Below are positions 53,965 through 62,529 of a stretch of DNA of 64,000 nt, one piece after another. The notes under the pieces were generated by a model, which ran no database searches, was not told the origin of the DNA, and worked only from the letters and a program-made list of their open reading frames with translations. Origin of the DNA: Maribacter forsetii DSM 18668 (lineage in GTDB: Bacteria > Bacteroidota > Bacteroidia > Flavobacteriales > Flavobacteriaceae); NCBI RefSeq assembly GCF_000744105.1, contig NZ_JQLH01000001.1, positions 434,001 to 498,000 on the forward strand. Direction: 5' to 3'. Made by a program: the position numbers and the translations under genes. Every line of letters starts with the position of its first letter. Position 1 is the stretch's first letter.

Positions 53965-54990
53965 TTAAACCATTAGTGAAGAATCCCTAACAATTAAACT
54001 GGTTTTGATTTCCACGGTTTTGGTAATCACTTCATTTGTGGGGTTTTCAAGTTCTTGAATTAAAAAACGAACTGCAGTGCGTCCTATTTTGTCGCCTGGC
54101 TGGTCTACAGTGGTTAATCCAGGGCTAACAATGGTGGAGTTAATGGAGTTGCTAAAACCCACAACAGCTATTTCTTCAGGTATTTTCACCTTAAATTTAT
54201 GTAGCGCTTTTATAGCTCCTATGGCGGCATTGTCCGTAATTGCGAAAATGGCATCAGGTCGTTTCTTCATACTTAATAGGATATTAGTTAATCGTCTTCC
54301 GTTTCCTAATGAAATATCTTCTGTACTTAAAATAAGTTTGTTACGTACAGGTATGCCATATTTGTTTAACGCTTTTAAATAACCAGCGAATCTTTTTTCT
54401 GAATTGTATGAGTTTTCGGTTTCCTTAATAATAGCTATTCGTTTCTTACCAAGTTCTATTAAATGTTCTACAGCATTAAATGCAGCCTCTTCTTCATTGA
54501 TAACTACTTGTGTACAAGGTATTTTACTGGAAACCTTGTCGAACAAAATAATAGGGATACGATTTAAAACCTTTAAAACCTCTTTTACATCTTTTGTTTT
54601 TCTTGCCAATGAAATTAATACGCCATCAACCCCAAACTGTGTCATGGTATTCAACATTTCTACTTGCTTGGTGTCGTCATTATTAGATTCTGATATAATA
54701 ACACGGTAGCCTCTTAACTCGGCCTCCTCAATAATTCCTTTTATAATGGTAGAAGTGAATAAGTGCGATATGTTGGGTACGATTACCCCAAGAATATGAG
54801 TTTCACGAGAGCGAAATCCTCTGGCAAATAAATTGGGTACATAATTCATTTGCTTGGCCAATTTTTTAACCTTCTCCTTAGTTGCAGGACTGATATCTGG
54901 GTGGTCGTTTAGGGCTCTTGAAACTGTTGAAATGGATAAACTAAGTTCTTTAGAAAGCTCTTTTAAAGTGGTGTTTCTTTTTTTGCTCAT
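53965..54990 (-). CDS. LacI-family transcriptional regulator
   Basis: 341 residues from the ATG at 54990. N-terminal HTH (TTLKELSKELSLSISTVSRALNDHPDISPATKEKVKKLAKQMNYVPN) and hinge, then the PBP1-like sugar-sensing core (HILGVIVPNISHLFTSTIIKG, AIFAITDNAAIGAIKALHKF, LTTVDQPGDKIGRTAVRFL). A longer reading to 55065 would translate the operator and was rejected. It is divergent from the TonB receptor, hydrolase, symporter and glycerate kinase genes and most likely controls them, with a hexosyl-glycerate or its product as effector (inference). Confidence 0.93.
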   Translation of the reverse strand: MSKKRNTTLKELSKELSLSISTVSRALNDHPDISPATKEKVKKLAKQMNYVPNLFARGFRSRETHILGVIVPNISHLFTSTIIKGIIEEAELRGYRVIISESNNDDTKQVEMLNTMTQFGVDGVLISLARKTKDVKEVLKVLNRIPIILFDKVSSKIPCTQVVINEEEAAFNAVEHLIELGKKRIAIIKETENSYNSEKRFAGYLKALNKYGIPVRNKLILSTEDISLGNGRRLTNILLSMKKRPDAIFAITDNAAIGAIKALHKFKVKIPEEIAVVGFSNSINSTIVSPGLTTVDQPGDKIGRTAVRFLIQELENPTNEVITKTVEIKTSLIVRDSSLMV

Positions 54991-55049
54991 GGTTGAAAAT
55001 GAGTAAATTATATGTTTATTGAAGGAATAACAATAATACAAAATAAATT

Positions 55050-55073
55050 GCAAACGTTTTCGCAAACGTTTGC
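55050..55073. promoter_or_regulatory. Tandem LacI-type operators
   Basis: Two adjoining 12-base sites: GCAAACGTTTGC (55062-55073, perfect palindrome with the central CG of LacI-family operators) and GCAAACGTTTTC (55050-55061, imperfect). They lie between the regulator gene and the TonB receptor gene, 59 bases from one start and 111 from the other. Confidence 0.85.
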
Positions 55074-55184
55074 ATTGATATTTCGTTAATTTTTGGTTAA
55101 TAGAATGCTATATTCATATAATTTGGCTTCATAATCAACGATTTGATAATTTAAATCGACTCAACTTAAAAAAACTCAAACATT

Positions 55185-57860
55185 ATGAAGAAAATTATTT
55201 TTGCGGTAATCGTACTTCTATTCAGTGAAGGCTCCTTTGCACAGACCGATATTTCAGGAACCGTAACAGACAATTTAGGAGAACCAATTCCCGGTGCTAA
55301 CATTTTAATTACAGGTAGTACATCGGGTACAACATCAGATTTTGATGGTAATTTTTCTTTTTCAACAGACCTAACAGGTACTCAGGTTTTACGTGTATCA
55401 TATATAGGGTTTACATCAGTTGACAAATCATTAGACTTAAACGGTACAGCACAAACTGTTAATGTTGTGCTGCAAGAAGGTGGTCAGCAACTTGATGAAG
55501 TTGTATTAACAGCTTCTAGTACCTTTCGTTCTCAAAAGCAGGCTCCTTTATCTATTAGCTCTGTGAAGATGAAAGAAATTACTAAGCTTTCTGCAAATAG
55601 TCAGGCAGATATTCTTAGAAGTGTCCCAGGTATTACTGCAGAAGGTGGTGGTGGTGAAACGGCAAGTAATATATTTGTTAGGGGGCTTCCTTCTGGTGGT
55701 CAATATGTTTTCAATCCGCTACAATATGATGGTATGCCATTGATCAGTTCTTTCGGACTAAATTCTTCTGCGCATGATGTTTATGCTAGACCAGATATAG
55801 GATTTAAAGGAGTTGAATTTGTTCGTGGTGGTGCAGCTGTATTATACGGTGCAGGTTCTGTTGCCGGTATTATTAACTACACAAGTAAAACTGGAGATAC
55901 CAACCCGGGTAACATTATTAATATAGAAGTAGCCAACCAAGGTAGAATTAAAACCGATTTCTATTCTGGTGGTCAACTAGGTGGTGAAGATTCTAATACT
56001 TATTATGCTTTTACCGGTTTTGTGCGTCATGATAGAGGTCCTATAGATGTAGGGCTGCCAACAAAAGGTGTTCAATTTAGAGGTAACATCAAAAAGAAAT
56101 TCGATAACGGATCATTTACTTTAAGCGGACAGTTTATTGACGATAAGGCTCAGTTTTATCTTCCTATTCCTTTAAGTGGAGGTAGCAGAGAGCGTATAAA
56201 CGGTAATGACGGTAACCCAGTTGAACAATTGCTATCTGGTGATTTAGCTAATACTTCATTTAATACTCCTGGCGGAACATATAACAGTCCTATTGCTGAT
56301 GGTGTAGCTACTTCTGGTGGTTACATTATGGGTGATTTCAATTATAGATTTGAAGATGATCTTAAATTGACTTCTAAGATTAAATATGCCAACTACAAGC
56401 ACAATTTTGCACTTTATGTTGGTGGTAATGGTACTAACGGAAATCCTATCACATTAGATAATTATGTAGAAAGTATTGCTCCTGGTAATTTAGGGTATAC
56501 TGCTGCTTACCAAAGTGGATCAGGTGCACAAATTAACGGTAACGATTTGGTTATTGATAACCTTCATGTAGATCGTTTACGCCCCATGACAGATTACTCT
56601 GGCGAAATCAATTTGACAAAATCTATTGAAACAGCAAATGGTGGTAATCATAACATTACTGTTGGTTCTTATATAGCTCGTACAGAGGCAGAAGATGTTA
56701 ACTATCAATATAGAGTGTTGACAGAGTTCAATAACAATCCGCAATTGGTAAACTTAAATTATACCGATGCTGGTGGCGATAATGTAGTGTATTCTCAAGG
56801 TGGATTATACAACCGTATAGGACAAACTGCTAATAACTTTCTTTCTCAAAACAGATTGGCATTATACGTTACCGATGAGATGATCTTGGATAAATGGCGT
56901 TTTGATGTTGGTTTCAGATGGGAACATACAGATGGTATCAACAGTCGCGGTGGTATTATGAGCGAAACAGTTTATTCTACTCCAGATATTACCACTGAAC
57001 TTAGTGATGTGCAAACTGCAGATGGTACATTTTTAAGAACAGAAGTTAATGCAAGTGCTTGGGCACTTTCTTTAGCAGGTCTTTATGAATTAACGGAAAC
57101 GACCAATCTTTATGCAAATTTTTCTAAGGGATATTTCTTTCCACAATTAAGAGGTTTTGCTCCTGTAGCTGGTATTTCTGAGAGTCCGTACGATGCTGAA
57201 AATATTATACAATTTGAAGCCGGTGCCAAGTTCGGAAATCAAAAATTCTCTGGTTCTGTTGCTGGGTATTATGTAGGTCTTAAAGATCGTATCTCTATTA
57301 GACAAGCCATTGTTGGTGGTCAGTTAATAGATGAAACAAGAGCAGAGCAAAATACAAGAACAATAGGTATTGAGGCAACTTGGGATTATAGTCTTGCACA
57401 GTATTTAAACCTTCGTGGTAATGTTACCTACCAAGATCATGAGATTACAAAAAATACCGATTTTGATTTGGTGAACGGTACATCTACAGAAGCCAACGTA
57501 GGTAACGAATTGGCTAGACAGCCAAACTTGTTGGGCGGCTTAGGATTGTATTATGACAATGCCGCTTTTGATGCAAACTTCGGATTCAACTATACTGGTG
57601 CAAAGTTTACAGATGATACCAATAATATAGAATTAGATGCTATTACCATAGGTAGATTAGGTGCCGGTTACACATTCTCTAAAGAGGATAACAACAATTC
57701 GGTTCGTTTAGGGGTATCGGTCTTTAATTTATTTGATAGTGACGGAATTACAGAAGGGAACCCAAGAGCAGGTTCAGCAGGTCAAACGGAATCTCAATTC
57801 TTTGTAGGTAGACCAATTTTACCTAGAAGATTATTCGTAACGGCTACTTTCAATTTCTAA
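55185..57860 (+). CDS. TonB-dependent receptor (LacI-controlled, no SusD partner)
   Basis: 891 residues: signal peptide (ending FAQ20), CarboxypepD_reg-like domain (about 21-105), plug domain (SQADILRSVPGITAEGG, NIFVRGLPSGGQY, VEFVRGGAAVLYGAGSVAGIINY) and a barrel ending in RRLFVTATFNF. It is a classic TonB receptor rather than SusC type and has no SusD next to it, which suits uptake of a small molecule rather than a long glycan. A terminator follows it. It is the outer-membrane step of the proposed hexosyl-glycerate pathway (inference from neighbours). Confidence 0.92.
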   Translation: MKKIIFAVIVLLFSEGSFAQTDISGTVTDNLGEPIPGANILITGSTSGTTSDFDGNFSFSTDLTGTQVLRVSYIGFTSVDKSLDLNGTAQTVNVVLQEGGQQLDEVVLTASSTFRSQKQAPLSISSVKMKEITKLSANSQADILRSVPGITAEGGGGETASNIFVRGLPSGGQYVFNPLQYDGMPLISSFGLNSSAHDVYARPDIGFKGVEFVRGGAAVLYGAGSVAGIINYTSKTGDTNPGNIINIEVANQGRIKTDFYSGGQLGGEDSNTYYAFTGFVRHDRGPIDVGLPTKGVQFRGNIKKKFDNGSFTLSGQFIDDKAQFYLPIPLSGGSRERINGNDGNPVEQLLSGDLANTSFNTPGGTYNSPIADGVATSGGYIMGDFNYRFEDDLKLTSKIKYANYKHNFALYVGGNGTNGNPITLDNYVESIAPGNLGYTAAYQSGSGAQINGNDLVIDNLHVDRLRPMTDYSGEINLTKSIETANGGNHNITVGSYIARTEAEDVNYQYRVLTEFNNNPQLVNLNYTDAGGDNVVYSQGGLYNRIGQTANNFLSQNRLALYVTDEMILDKWRFDVGFRWEHTDGINSRGGIMSETVYSTPDITTELSDVQTADGTFLRTEVNASAWALSLAGLYELTETTNLYANFSKGYFFPQLRGFAPVAGISESPYDAENIIQFEAGAKFGNQKFSGSVAGYYVGLKDRISIRQAIVGGQLIDETRAEQNTRTIGIEATWDYSLAQYLNLRGNVTYQDHEITKNTDFDLVNGTSTEANVGNELARQPNLLGGLGLYYDNAAFDANFGFNYTGAKFTDDTNNIELDAITIGRLGAGYTFSKEDNNNSVRLGVSVFNLFDSDGITEGNPRAGSAGQTESQFFVGRPILPRRLFVTATFNF

Positions 57861-57895
57861 AAATTTGTGTTGTTAGTTTAAGTTTAAATGATGAG

Positions 57896-57931
57896 CACAT
57901 TGGTGGTTGGAGAATTACCAATGTGTTTTTT
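57896..57931 (+). terminator. Terminator after the TonB receptor
   Basis: 9-bp stem CACATTGGT/ACCAATGTG, 12-base loop, then seven Ts. It separates the receptor from the hydrolase operon. Confidence 0.75.
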
Positions 57932-57997
57932 TACTCGATAATCAAGATTTAATTGCTCCGACGCTTGAGTCGAAGTGATAATTATTTTTCAATTCAA

Positions 57998-58022
57998 AAC
58001 CTAGTGGGGTAGTCCCAAGGTT
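57998..58022 (+). promoter_or_regulatory. Hairpin in the leader of the GH63-like gene
   Basis: Outer arms AACCT/AGGTT and an inner GGG/CCC stem enclosing a short loop, ending 14 bases before the ATG. A weak promoter candidate (TTG at 57965, TATTTTTC at 57983, 15-base spacer) lies upstream, so the hairpin would be in the mRNA leader near the ribosome site. Role unknown. Confidence 0.4.
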
Positions 58023-58036
58023 ATTTATGAGATAAT

Positions 58037-59350
58037 ATGAAGCAAGAATTATATAAAAAGGCAATTGCAGTATTAGATGCAAATTTTCAAGATGGAGGTT
58101 TTACCATACCAAGCGCAGGGCTGTATCCTTTTCAATGGAAGTGGGATTCTGGGTTTATCGCTATCGGTTTTGCCCATTATGATGTAGAAAAGGCAAAAAC
58201 CGAAATGAGAACATTGTTAGATTCTCAATGGGGTAATGGATTTATACCGCATATCGTTTTTCATACGAATAACGATTCATATTTCCCCGGAGCAGATTTT
58301 CATCAATCTGAATTGCACCCATTGTCCTCTAAAAAATATAGGTCTACGGGTATGACGCAACCACCTGTTTCTGGTTTTGTGCTGCAAGAAATGCATCGTA
58401 TTGCAGAAGATAAAGATGATATGTTGAGCTTTATCAAAGAAGAAATCGATAAGGTTTTTGACAATCATGTGTATTTCTATGAGAATAGAGACCCCAAAGA
58501 TGAAGGTTTGGTATACATCTATCACAACTGGGAATCTGGTACTGACAACTCACCTGTTTGGGATGATATCTGGGATACCATGAATCCTCCAGAATATAAT
58601 TTCGTTAGAAAAGATACCACCCATGTAGATGCTTCTCAACGTCCTTCTAAAAGGGAGTATGATCACTACCTGTATATCATAGACATTGCTAAACAGAATA
58701 ATTATGACGATGGTAAAATAGCGGAATTGTCTCCTTTTTTGGTACAAGATCCATTGTTCAATGCCATGCTAATTAAATCGAATCAAGCGCTTATAGAATT
58801 ATATGAATTGATTGGGGGCAATAAAGATAAGATTAAAACCCTATTACAATGGCAATCTAAGAGTATCGCAAGTTTTAACGAGAAATTATTTGATGTTGAA
58901 CTGGGTGCCTACGTGCATTATGATCTAAGAAATGAAAAAGCTATTCGCCATATTACGTCTTCATCCTTTTCACCTTTGTTCGCAAATATTCCTTCGCCTG
59001 AAAGAGCCAAGGTGCTTGTGAATACCATGATGGGTAAATTTGGAGGTGATGAGAGATATCTATGTGCGTCATTCGACCCAACGAACAATCGATTTAACCC
59101 AAGGAAATATTGGAGAGGTCCTGTTTGGATCAACATGAATTGGTTACTTTTTCTTGGACTTAAAAACTATGGTTTTTCAAAAGTGGCAGAGCAAGTTAAA
59201 AACGATAGTATTGAGCTGATCGAGAGATATGGTTTTTACGAATATTTTGACTGTAGAAAAGACACGGGCAGTGAGAACCCTACCGGATACGGCGGTAATA
59301 ATTTCTCTTGGAGCGCCGCTTTATATATTGATATGGTGAATACCGATTAA
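58037..59350 (+). CDS. GH63-like glycoside hydrolase, probable mannosyl-/glucosylglycerate hydrolase
   Basis: 437 residues, no signal peptide, so cytoplasmic. The (alpha/alpha)6-barrel features of GH63/GH37-like enzymes are visible: PFQWKWDSGF (33-40), NWESGTDNSPVWDD with probable acid D170, KYWRGPVWINMNWLL (357-371) and YGFYEYFDC with probable base E402, then TGYGGNNFSWSAAL. The single-domain size of about 440 residues equals known mannosylglycerate and glucosylglycerate hydrolases and is much shorter than other GH63 members. Glycerate kinase and a symporter lie in the same operon. Trehalase-like or other alpha-glucosidase activity is the main alternative. Confidence 0.8.
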   Translation: MKQELYKKAIAVLDANFQDGGFTIPSAGLYPFQWKWDSGFIAIGFAHYDVEKAKTEMRTLLDSQWGNGFIPHIVFHTNNDSYFPGADFHQSELHPLSSKKYRSTGMTQPPVSGFVLQEMHRIAEDKDDMLSFIKEEIDKVFDNHVYFYENRDPKDEGLVYIYHNWESGTDNSPVWDDIWDTMNPPEYNFVRKDTTHVDASQRPSKREYDHYLYIIDIAKQNNYDDGKIAELSPFLVQDPLFNAMLIKSNQALIELYELIGGNKDKIKTLLQWQSKSIASFNEKLFDVELGAYVHYDLRNEKAIRHITSSSFSPLFANIPSPERAKVLVNTMMGKFGGDERYLCASFDPTNNRFNPRKYWRGPVWINMNWLLFLGLKNYGFSKVAEQVKNDSIELIERYGFYEYFDCRKDTGSENPTGYGGNNFSWSAALYIDMVNTD

Positions 59351-59362
59351 AACTGATGTGTT

Positions 59363-59449
59363 ATGAATTATATTGATTACTTTTTAATTGTATTCTACCT
59401 ATTCGGTATTGTTATGGTTGGCTTTTTAATCAAAAAAAATAGAAACTAA
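59363..59449 (+). CDS. 28-residue single-helix mini-protein resembling the SSS N-terminus
   Basis: ATG at 59363 to TAA at 59449. The peptide starts MNYIDYFLIVFYLFG and ends GFLIKKNRN. It aligns without gaps to the start of the next gene (MNYVDYIIIVVYLAG...GFMFKENNS), with about half the positions identical. One hydrophobic helix, basic end. It sits 12 bases after the hydrolase stop and three bases before the symporter ATG, in perfect operon spacing. It may be a real accessory peptide, a translational coupler or a relic of a duplicated transporter start. Not previously known to me. Confidence 0.6.
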   Translation: MNYIDYFLIVFYLFGIVMVGFLIKKNRN

Positions 59450-59452
59450 GGT

Positions 59453-61057
59453 ATGAACTACGTTGACTATATCATTATTGTTGTTTATTTAGCAGGCTTT
59501 TTAGGGTTGGGCTTTATGTTCAAAGAGAACAACTCTGGTGGCGATTATTTTTTGGGTGGTCGTAAAACATCATGGCTGCCGCTAAGCCTTTCGGCAATGG
59601 CAACGCAATTATCGGCTATAAGCTTTATTTCCGCACCTGCATTTGTAGGTCTTAAAGATGGTGGAGGCATGCAGTGGCTAACGTACGAGTTTGGCGTGCC
59701 CCTGGCAATGGCTTTTTTACTTATTGCAGTATTGCCTACGCTATATAAATCTGGTATTGTTAGCGTATATGAATATCTGGAGAAAAGATTTGACTCCTCT
59801 TCCCGTCTTTTAATAAGCTTTGTATTTCAAATTAGCAGATCGGTAGCAACAGGGGTTATGGTGTATACTATGGCTCTAATTCTACAGGCAACCATTGGAC
59901 TGGATTTTTGGATTTCTATATTAATCATCGGTCTTATCACCATGGTATATTCATTTCAAGGCGGAATGAAAGCGGTTATTTGGGGTGATGTAATTCAGAT
60001 GAGTATTCTATTTATAGGTATTATCATTTGTCTGTATTTTGGATTTAGTGAACTTGGTGGAGTAGATAATTTTCTTACCCATGTGGATACCGATAGAATT
60101 ACAGCGGTAGACTTTAGTAAATGGGGTTTTAATAATGCGGACGGAAATGATGAATTTGGTTTTTGGCCCATGGTCATAGGCGGATTTTTTCTATATGCCT
60201 CCTACTACGGTACAGATCAAACCCAATCGCAACGATTGTTATCATCAAGTAGCATGTCTAACCTTAAAAAGCTGATGATGGCAAACGGATTACTTCGTTT
60301 TCCGTTTACATTGACCTATTGTATAATGGGGCTTGTGTTGGGTACTTTGTTATTGCAAGATGTAACTTTTCAAGAACAGATGGAAACTGTTTATCAGGCA
60401 AATATTGGCTCTCTAGCGGGTAAGAAGGCAGATTTAATGGTGCCGGTTTTTATAATAAAATATTTACCTAACGGGGTAATAGGAATTTTGATTGTGGCTA
60501 TTATGTCAGCAGCGATGTCTACATTAAGCTCAACGGTAAATTCACTTTCTGCAGTAACTATGGAAGACTTTGTAAAAAGGTTCAATCCAAATATGCCCGA
60601 TAAAAAATACATGACTTATTCTAAGCTCTTGTCCATATTTTGGGGGCTTGTATGCTTGCTCTTCGCCTTTTTTGCAGGTAATATAGAGGGTACGGTTATA
60701 GAGGTTATCAATAAGATAAGTTCGGTTTTCTACGGGCCAATTTTGGCAGCTTTTATTTTGGCTATCCTGACCAAGAAAACACATGCGCTTGGAGCAAATA
60801 TTGGTATAGTGGCTGGTGTTTTGTTCAATGTTTATCTTTGGTTGTATGTACCACAGATCTTTTGGTTCTGGTGGAATGCTCTTGGTTGTTTGGTAACTGT
60901 TTTGGTGGCACTTGCGGTTAGCTATACTGTTACAAGAACGGTAAACGAAGGGTTAAAAGTAGAATACTATTCAGGTAAAAAAGAGGTAATGATATTGATT
61001 GCCTATTTTGTAGCCATTATTGCGTTCAGTGTTGCACTACCTAATATTTTAAATTAA
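59453..61057 (+). CDS. SSS-family sodium:solute symporter
   Basis: 534 residues, about 13-14 membrane helices. The SSS signature is seen in GGDYFLGGRKTSWLPLSLSAMATQLSAISFISAPAF and GGMKAVIWGDVIQM, with ADLMVPVFIIKYLPNGVIGILIVAIMSAAMSTLSSTVNSLSAVT in the core. It couples sodium influx to import of a sugar-like or organic solute. Its place between the hydrolase and glycerate kinase makes the intact hexosyl-glycerate the likely cargo (inference). The kinase ATG follows 10 bases after the stop. Confidence 0.92.
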   Translation: MNYVDYIIIVVYLAGFLGLGFMFKENNSGGDYFLGGRKTSWLPLSLSAMATQLSAISFISAPAFVGLKDGGGMQWLTYEFGVPLAMAFLLIAVLPTLYKSGIVSVYEYLEKRFDSSSRLLISFVFQISRSVATGVMVYTMALILQATIGLDFWISILIIGLITMVYSFQGGMKAVIWGDVIQMSILFIGIIICLYFGFSELGGVDNFLTHVDTDRITAVDFSKWGFNNADGNDEFGFWPMVIGGFFLYASYYGTDQTQSQRLLSSSSMSNLKKLMMANGLLRFPFTLTYCIMGLVLGTLLLQDVTFQEQMETVYQANIGSLAGKKADLMVPVFIIKYLPNGVIGILIVAIMSAAMSTLSSTVNSLSAVTMEDFVKRFNPNMPDKKYMTYSKLLSIFWGLVCLLFAFFAGNIEGTVIEVINKISSVFYGPILAAFILAILTKKTHALGANIGIVAGVLFNVYLWLYVPQIFWFWWNALGCLVTVLVALAVSYTVTRTVNEGLKVEYYSGKKEVMILIAYFVAIIAFSVALPNILN

Positions 61058-61067
61058 TCTTACAACG

Positions 61068-62192
61068 ATGAAATTTGTAATAGCACCAGATAAGTTTAAA
61101 GGCTCTTTAACCGGTTTCGAATTTTGCGATGCCGTGGAAGAAGGACTCCGAATGGTGTTCAACGATGCCGAAATTTTGAAAAGACCGTTGGCAGATGGTG
61201 GTGATGGTACAATGGAAGTCGCTAAACATTATATAAAAGGAGAAAAGGTTGCAGTTACGGTAAATGACCCGCTTTTTAGACCTATCAGTGCTTCTTACTT
61301 ATATTCTGATGAAACAAAAATCGCCTACATAGAAATGGCAGAAGCATCAGGATTAAAATTGCTTTCTGAAGATGAGCGCAATTGCATGGAAACCACAACT
61401 TCGGGCACAGGAGAATTGATTTATGATGCACTGGAAAAAGGTGCAGTTGAAATTATTCTAGGTATTGGCGGTAGTGCAACCAATGATGGTGGAATGGGCA
61501 TGGCAAATGCTTTGGGATATCGGTTTTTAGATGGGGAAGGACAAGAATTGTCACCGGTCGGTAAAAATCTTTCTGAAGTTAAAACAATTGATGACTCCAA
61601 TAAACACCCGCAACTTGACAAGATAACCGTTAAAGTGGCATGTGATGTCACCAACCCTTTTTATGGGTTACAAGGTGCCGCTTATATTTATGGTGCGCAA
61701 AAAGGTGCTTCTGAAAATGAGATTATATTTTTAAATCAGGGTTTGTGCAATTTTGCCGAAATTATTAAGAATCGCTATGAAATCGATTTACAAAAAGTAA
61801 GTGGCGCCGGTGCAGCTGGTGGAGTAGGAGGTGGCGCCCTTGTTTTTCTAAATGGGGAATTAATTTCAGGAAATAATTTGGTAAAAGAACTGGCAGATTT
61901 TGATAGTGCCATTAATGGTGCAGATTGGATTATTACCGGTGAAGGTCAGTTAGACGAACAAACACTTTCCGGTAAAACAATAGACGGGGTCGTGAAATCT
62001 GCAAAGCTTAAAAACATACCAGTTGCCGCACTCTGCGGATCGGTAAGTATAACCGTGGCACAACAACAAAAATTCGGACTTGATTATGTAGCCTCAATTG
62101 TAAGAGGGGTTTCTACGTTGAATGAAGCCATGGAGCAGAGTAAGGTCAACCTTGTAAATGCCGCCTTTAATTTTGCAAGTCTATTGAAGTGA
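61068..62192 (+). CDS. Glycerate kinase (GarK/GlxK family)
   Basis: 374 residues. Family motifs are complete: APDKFKGSLT, PLADGGDGT, GIGGSATNDGGMGMANALG, VACDVTNPFYG, GAGAAGGVGGGALVFL and ITGEGQLDEQTLSGKT. It phosphorylates D-glycerate to 2-phosphoglycerate, which enters glycolysis at enolase. It is the last gene of the hydrolase-symporter unit and its presence is the strongest hint that the hydrolysed substrate contains glycerate. Confidence 0.94.
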   Translation: MKFVIAPDKFKGSLTGFEFCDAVEEGLRMVFNDAEILKRPLADGGDGTMEVAKHYIKGEKVAVTVNDPLFRPISASYLYSDETKIAYIEMAEASGLKLLSEDERNCMETTTSGTGELIYDALEKGAVEIILGIGGSATNDGGMGMANALGYRFLDGEGQELSPVGKNLSEVKTIDDSNKHPQLDKITVKVACDVTNPFYGLQGAAYIYGAQKGASENEIIFLNQGLCNFAEIIKNRYEIDLQKVSGAGAAGGVGGGALVFLNGELISGNNLVKELADFDSAINGADWIITGEGQLDEQTLSGKTIDGVVKSAKLKNIPVAALCGSVSITVAQQQKFGLDYVASIVRGVSTLNEAMEQSKVNLVNAAFNFASLLK

Positions 62193-62529
62193 AAAGTTGA
62201 TTATTAAATTGGTTTGCTTCAACTAAGTATTACTTTAATGTGCATATGGATTTAACCGGAATTGGGTTTTAGGCTTTCTATTAAACCGATCAATTTTCTT
62301 ATGCTAAATTAAAAATTAAAACAACTGTAATCTTTTTACTACAAGTCCTATAAAGTATAAAAACAGCAAAGAATGCGATTTGCAAGCCACAGATATCTCT
62401 TGGTATACCTTTACTTTCGGTCTATTGACAACAATTTATTTATAGGGCACTAGGCTACTGCTACCTTTAGTTTACGTACGAACTAATATCTATTCAAACT
62501 TGAAAAATATTGATGGATTATTTTAGCCA
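62193..62529. other. Intergenic region before the large secreted protein
   Basis: 337 AT-rich bases. Two imperfect -7-like TACCTTTA boxes occur (near 62406 and 62463) but without a convincing -33. No terminator, RNA or repeat was recognised. Confidence 0.4.

Noticed and set aside
54991..55065. 25-codon N-terminal extension of the LacI regulator
   Set aside because: It would translate the tandem operator region, and the HTH of LacI proteins normally begins a few residues after the start, which fits the ATG at 54990.
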